Below, piece by piece: positions 61,793 through 64,000 of a stretch of 64,000 nt of DNA (position 1 is its first letter; each line of letters opens with the position of its first letter). The notes under the pieces are model-generated. The model saw nothing but the letters and a program-made list of their open reading frames with translations. It was not told the origin of the DNA and did no database searches. Position numbers and translations under genes: made by a program. Origin of the DNA: Dyadobacter subterraneus (GTDB lineage Bacteria; Bacteroidota; Bacteroidia; Cytophagales; Spirosomataceae); NCBI RefSeq assembly GCF_015221875.1, contig NZ_JACYGY010000002.1, forward strand, positions 1,301,573 to 1,365,572, given 5' to 3'.

Positions 61793-61825
61793 ATGGAAAA
61801 AATTTACACACCCCCTGTATCGTGA
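61793..61825 (+). CDS. Possible 10-codon leader ORF
   Basis: ATG at 61793 encodes MEKIYTPPVS and its TGA overlaps the GTG start of the glycosyltransferase as GTGA. Layout suggests termination-reinitiation coupling. The frame differs from that of the downstream gene. It may also be accidental. Confidence 0.35.
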   Translation: MEKIYTPPVS

Positions 61826-62952
61826 CGGATTCTCTACTTTATGTGCTCTGCGCATTTGTTCTGATTCAGCTGTTTTACTATCTTTTTATTTTCACGCGAC
61901 TGGCCTTTTATGGGAAGAGCAGGAATTATGAAAGCCGCCCGCCAGGCGTTACAGTACTGGTGTGCGCCTGGAATGAAAGGGAAAACCTGATTGAATTATT
62001 GCCGCTTCTGGATGCCCAGGAATATCCTGAATTTGAAGTGATATTGCTCGACGACCGCTCTGATGACGGAAGTGAGGATTATATGCGCGAAAATATTCAT
62101 AGCTGGAAACATATCCGATACATTCGAATCAATGATGAATTCTCGCATGTGACGCCCAAAAAATATGCGCTTACTGTGGGTATGAAGCAGGCGAAATATC
62201 CATTGGCATTAATGACAGATGCGGATTGTCGTCCAGATTCCCTGCACTGGATCACTTCCATGGCCTCGCAGATCACCGAGCAGCAGGATATTGTAATCGG
62301 ATTTTCTCCGTATGAAAAATATCCGGGTTTATTGAACTGGTTTATTCGCTGCGAAACTTTTTATACCGCAGTCCAGTATCTTTCCTTCTCTTTGGCAGGA
62401 TTGACTTACATGGGTGTGGGGCGCAATATTCTTTATAAAACAGAATTGTTTTTTGCGAATAAAGGCTTTTACCGCCACAGGCATATCATGGGTGGTGATG
62501 ACGATATTTTCCTGAATGAAGTAGCAACCAGCAATAATACTGCAATTTCTATTGAGCCGGAATCTTTTGTGTATTCCAAACCAAAAACAAGCTGGTCGAC
62601 ATGGTTACGCCAGAAAAGACGCCATCTGGCAGTAAGCCAGTTTTACCGGAAGCGGAATAAAGTCATGTTAGGGATCCTTTCTTTTTCCCATATGGTAATA
62701 TGGCTCCTGGGACTTGTTGCTTTGGGTTTTGGAATTTTTAACCATGATATATTTTATCTTCAGGAACTTGGCGTGATCATTGGAACACGCTGGATTATCC
62801 AATGGATACTTTTCTTTATCATCAACAGAAAACTGGACAGAACCGTCGAGTGGTTTAGTTTTCCTTTGATGGATTTTGCATTTTTTATTTATTATATCTT
62901 CTTCGGATTGTTTGTGATGACAAGAAGAAAACCCCGGACTTCATGGAATTAA
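61822..62952 (+). CDS. Glycosyltransferase family 2, membrane-bound
   Basis: 376 residues from a GTG. One N-terminal TM (LYVLCAFVLIQLFYYLFIFT), a GT2 catalytic domain with VTVLVCAWNERENLIELLPL, VILLDDRSDDGSEDY, ALMTDADCRPDSLHW (DxD at about 133-135), the acceptor-side GGDDDIFLNEVATSNNTAI and the W-x2-QKRRH motif (TWLRQKRRHLAVSQFY), then three C-terminal TM segments. Such processive-type GT2 proteins make polysaccharides or modify lipids. No partner gene reveals the product. It overlaps rsmG by 10 bp. Confidence 0.9.
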   Translation: MTDSLLYVLCAFVLIQLFYYLFIFTRLAFYGKSRNYESRPPGVTVLVCAWNERENLIELLPLLDAQEYPEFEVILLDDRSDDGSEDYMRENIHSWKHIRYIRINDEFSHVTPKKYALTVGMKQAKYPLALMTDADCRPDSLHWITSMASQITEQQDIVIGFSPYEKYPGLLNWFIRCETFYTAVQYLSFSLAGLTYMGVGRNILYKTELFFANKGFYRHRHIMGGDDDIFLNEVATSNNTAISIEPESFVYSKPKTSWSTWLRQKRRHLAVSQFYRKRNKVMLGILSFSHMVIWLLGLVALGFGIFNHDIFYLQELGVIIGTRWIIQWILFFIINRKLDRTVEWFSFPLMDFAFFIYYIFFGLFVMTRRKPRTSWN

Positions 62953-63563
62953 TATTAAAATACTTCCCGGACCTTACAGATGTTCAGCGTGAGAAATTCA
63001 CTCAGCTGGAAGCATTGTATCAGGACTGGAATTCAAAAGTCAATGTAATTTCCCGACAGGATATTGATACTTTATATGAACGCCACGTTTTGCATTCTTT
63101 GGGAATTGCGAAGGTGATACAGTTCAAATCCGGAACATCAGTACTGGATGTAGGAACAGGCGGTGGATTTCCTGGTATTCCGCTTGCCATTATGTTTCCG
63201 GATACACAGTTTCATCTGGTGGACAGTATTGGAAAAAAAATAAGAGTTGTGCAGGAAATAGCTGCCGCGCTGGATTTAAAAAATGTAAAAGCGGAGCAGA
63301 TCAGGGCTGAAAAACTGGAAGATACTTATGAGTTTGTGGTGAGCCGGGCTGTAACGCGTATGGCGCCATTTGTTGGCTGGGTACGAAAGAATATCAGTCG
63401 TAACTCATTTCATCCGCTCAGGAACGGTATTTTATATCTAAAAGGAGGCGACTTAACCGAAGAGCTTTCAGAACTGAATATTAAAACACGTTCTTATGAT
63501 CTCTCTGATTATTTTAAAGAAGAATTTTTTGAAACAAAAAAGGTAGTATACGTACCTTTGTAA
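62943..63563 (+). CDS. rsmG: 16S rRNA (guanine527-N7)-methyltransferase RsmG
   Basis: 206-residue SAM-dependent methyltransferase acting on 16S rRNA; loss gives low-level streptomycin resistance in other bacteria. N-terminal YFPDLTDVQREKFTQLEALY, family segment NVISRQDIDTLYERHVLHSL, SAM motif VLDVGTGGGFPGIPLAIMFP (about 67-86), and FVVSRAVTRMAPFVGW. Its start lies inside the end of the GT2 gene, suggesting one transcript. Confidence 0.95.
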   Translation: MELILKYFPDLTDVQREKFTQLEALYQDWNSKVNVISRQDIDTLYERHVLHSLGIAKVIQFKSGTSVLDVGTGGGFPGIPLAIMFPDTQFHLVDSIGKKIRVVQEIAAALDLKNVKAEQIRAEKLEDTYEFVVSRAVTRMAPFVGWVRKNISRNSFHPLRNGILYLKGGDLTEELSELNIKTRSYDLSDYFKEEFFETKKVVYVPL

Positions 63564-63603
63564 GCATTTTTGAGTCGCGTAAACTTATCTTAACCATAAA
63601 AAT

Positions 63604-63885
63604 ATGAATGAGCGTTTTAGTGCCAGCGGGCTAATGAATCCATTTTTTCCTGATGAAGTAACATTTGGAGATAAAGGCGTAACTTTTACTGTAAAGAAAC
63701 TTTTCAGAAGCACGGATAACTTTGTTTTCTATTCTGACATTTCAGGTGTGGAAATCGAAAATAGTATGTTCTTTGCAACCATCCGGGTCATTCCACGGAT
63801 GCGCCCGGAAATTATTATCAATAATTTTTCCAAGGGAGATGCTAAGAGAGTCAAGGAGTTAATCCTTCAACAGGTTCAAAGTTGA
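63604..63885 (+). CDS. Small protein with PH-like fold, unknown function
   Basis: 93 residues, soluble. The alternating strands (DEVTFGDKGVTFTVKKLF, NFVFYSDISGVEIENSMFFA, TIRVIPRMRPEIIINNF) followed by a C-terminal helix (GDAKRVKELILQQVQ) look like a bacterial PH domain, but the family is not certain. It lies 40 bp after rsmG and is probably part of the same transcript. Confidence 0.65.
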   Translation: MNERFSASGLMNPFFPDEVTFGDKGVTFTVKKLFRSTDNFVFYSDISGVEIENSMFFATIRVIPRMRPEIIINNFSKGDAKRVKELILQQVQS

Positions 63886-63905
63886 AAAATATTTTTATCT
63901 GACAC

Positions 63906-63936
63906 TTGCGTCATATTTATTGAAAGCCTATATTTG
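63906..63936 (+). promoter_or_regulatory. Promoter of the tRNA gene
   Basis: TTG (63906-63908), exactly 20 nt, TATATTTG (63929-63936) followed by C. It lies 34 nt before the tRNA 5' end. Confidence 0.75.
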
Positions 63937-63970
63937 CACCAGAATTCAGATAAACAATCGGATTTGAAAT

Positions 63971-64000
63971 TCCTGAATAGCTCAGCCGGTTAGAGCATCT
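63971..64000 (+). tRNA. tRNA gene, 5' part only (possibly tRNA-Asn)
   Basis: Starts TCCTGAA as the acceptor arm, then TAGCTCAGCCGGTTAGAGCA, a textbook D arm with the A14, G18-G19 and A21 signals, and runs off the window before the anticodon. The acceptor and D-arm sequence resembles Bacteroidota tRNA-Asn from memory, but the identity is not visible here. Confidence 0.85.

Noticed and set aside
1..64000. CRISPR arrays, prophage or defence islands
   Set aside because: No regularly spaced repeats, Cas genes, phage structural genes or recognisable defence operons were found; the Uma2-like proteins alone do not qualify.

Overview
This 64 kb window reads as chromosomal DNA of a Bacteroidota bacterium, most likely Cytophagales near Dyadobacter/Spirosomaceae; the genus is inferred from protein flavour, not from a marker search. 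The signs are: promoters of the Bacteroidota type (TTG, 20 nt, TAnnTTTG) before blaI, ompA and a tRNA gene; almost no Shine-Dalgarno sequences; M56-TonB fusion proteins, a YpdA bacillithiol-type reductase, an OmpA protein with a thrombospondin-type-3-like calcium motif, and moderate-to-low GC. The window holds about 57 protein genes, four of them broken (Uma2, PIN toxin, terC, and a possible methyltransferase remnant), one intact insertion sequence and the first 30 bases of a tRNA gene.

Left part (1-18.7 kb): housekeeping genes (glutamate dehydrogenase, TypA/BipA, NuoN standing alone, Ffh, an MscS channel, ExbB-ExbD, a Gfo/Idh oxidoreductase) mixed with secreted or envelope proteins (M28 peptidase, TraB/GumN protein, two small unknowns), a DUF4160-DUF2442 pair, and a 1011-residue subtilase-VWA fusion without a visible signal peptide. 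A Uma2 gene is cut by one in-frame TGA.

Middle (18.7-40.7 kb): a four-gene operon of BlaI-type repressor plus three tandem BlaR1-like M56 metalloproteases, each fused to a TonB C-terminal domain and lacking a penicillin-sensor domain. Its promoter carries two ACTA-N6-TAGT dyads 20 bp apart, on and beside the -33 box. Next come two tandem Uma2-like genes with patchy near-identity, an IS4-family element with a 10-bp target duplication placed just upstream of them, then pyruvate kinase, PriA, two complete toxin-antitoxin pairs, pabB-pabC, ypdA, a third toxin-antitoxin pair whose PIN toxin is frameshifted, a Ycf48-like protein, a YtxH protein, DnaG primase and a multiply frameshifted terC.

Right part (41-58.7 kb): one long leftward polysaccharide operon. 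In transcription order it holds glf, a Wza-type export lipoprotein, a CpsB/YwqE-type phosphatase, a Wzc-type co-polymerase/tyrosine kinase, a NeuB-like synthase without its SAF domain, a NeuA-like cytidylyltransferase, two oxidoreductases, an ABC exporter (Wzm/Wzt with a carbohydrate-binding tail), five probable glycosyltransferases, and a Wzy/WaaL-like membrane protein. It mixes parts of the Wzy-dependent and ABC-dependent routes and has no Wzx flippase in the window.

Right end (58.8-64 kb): OmpA-like protein, tRNA-guanine transglycosylase, a GT2 glycosyltransferase that may be coupled to a 10-codon leader ORF, RsmG, a small PH-like protein and the start of the tRNA gene.
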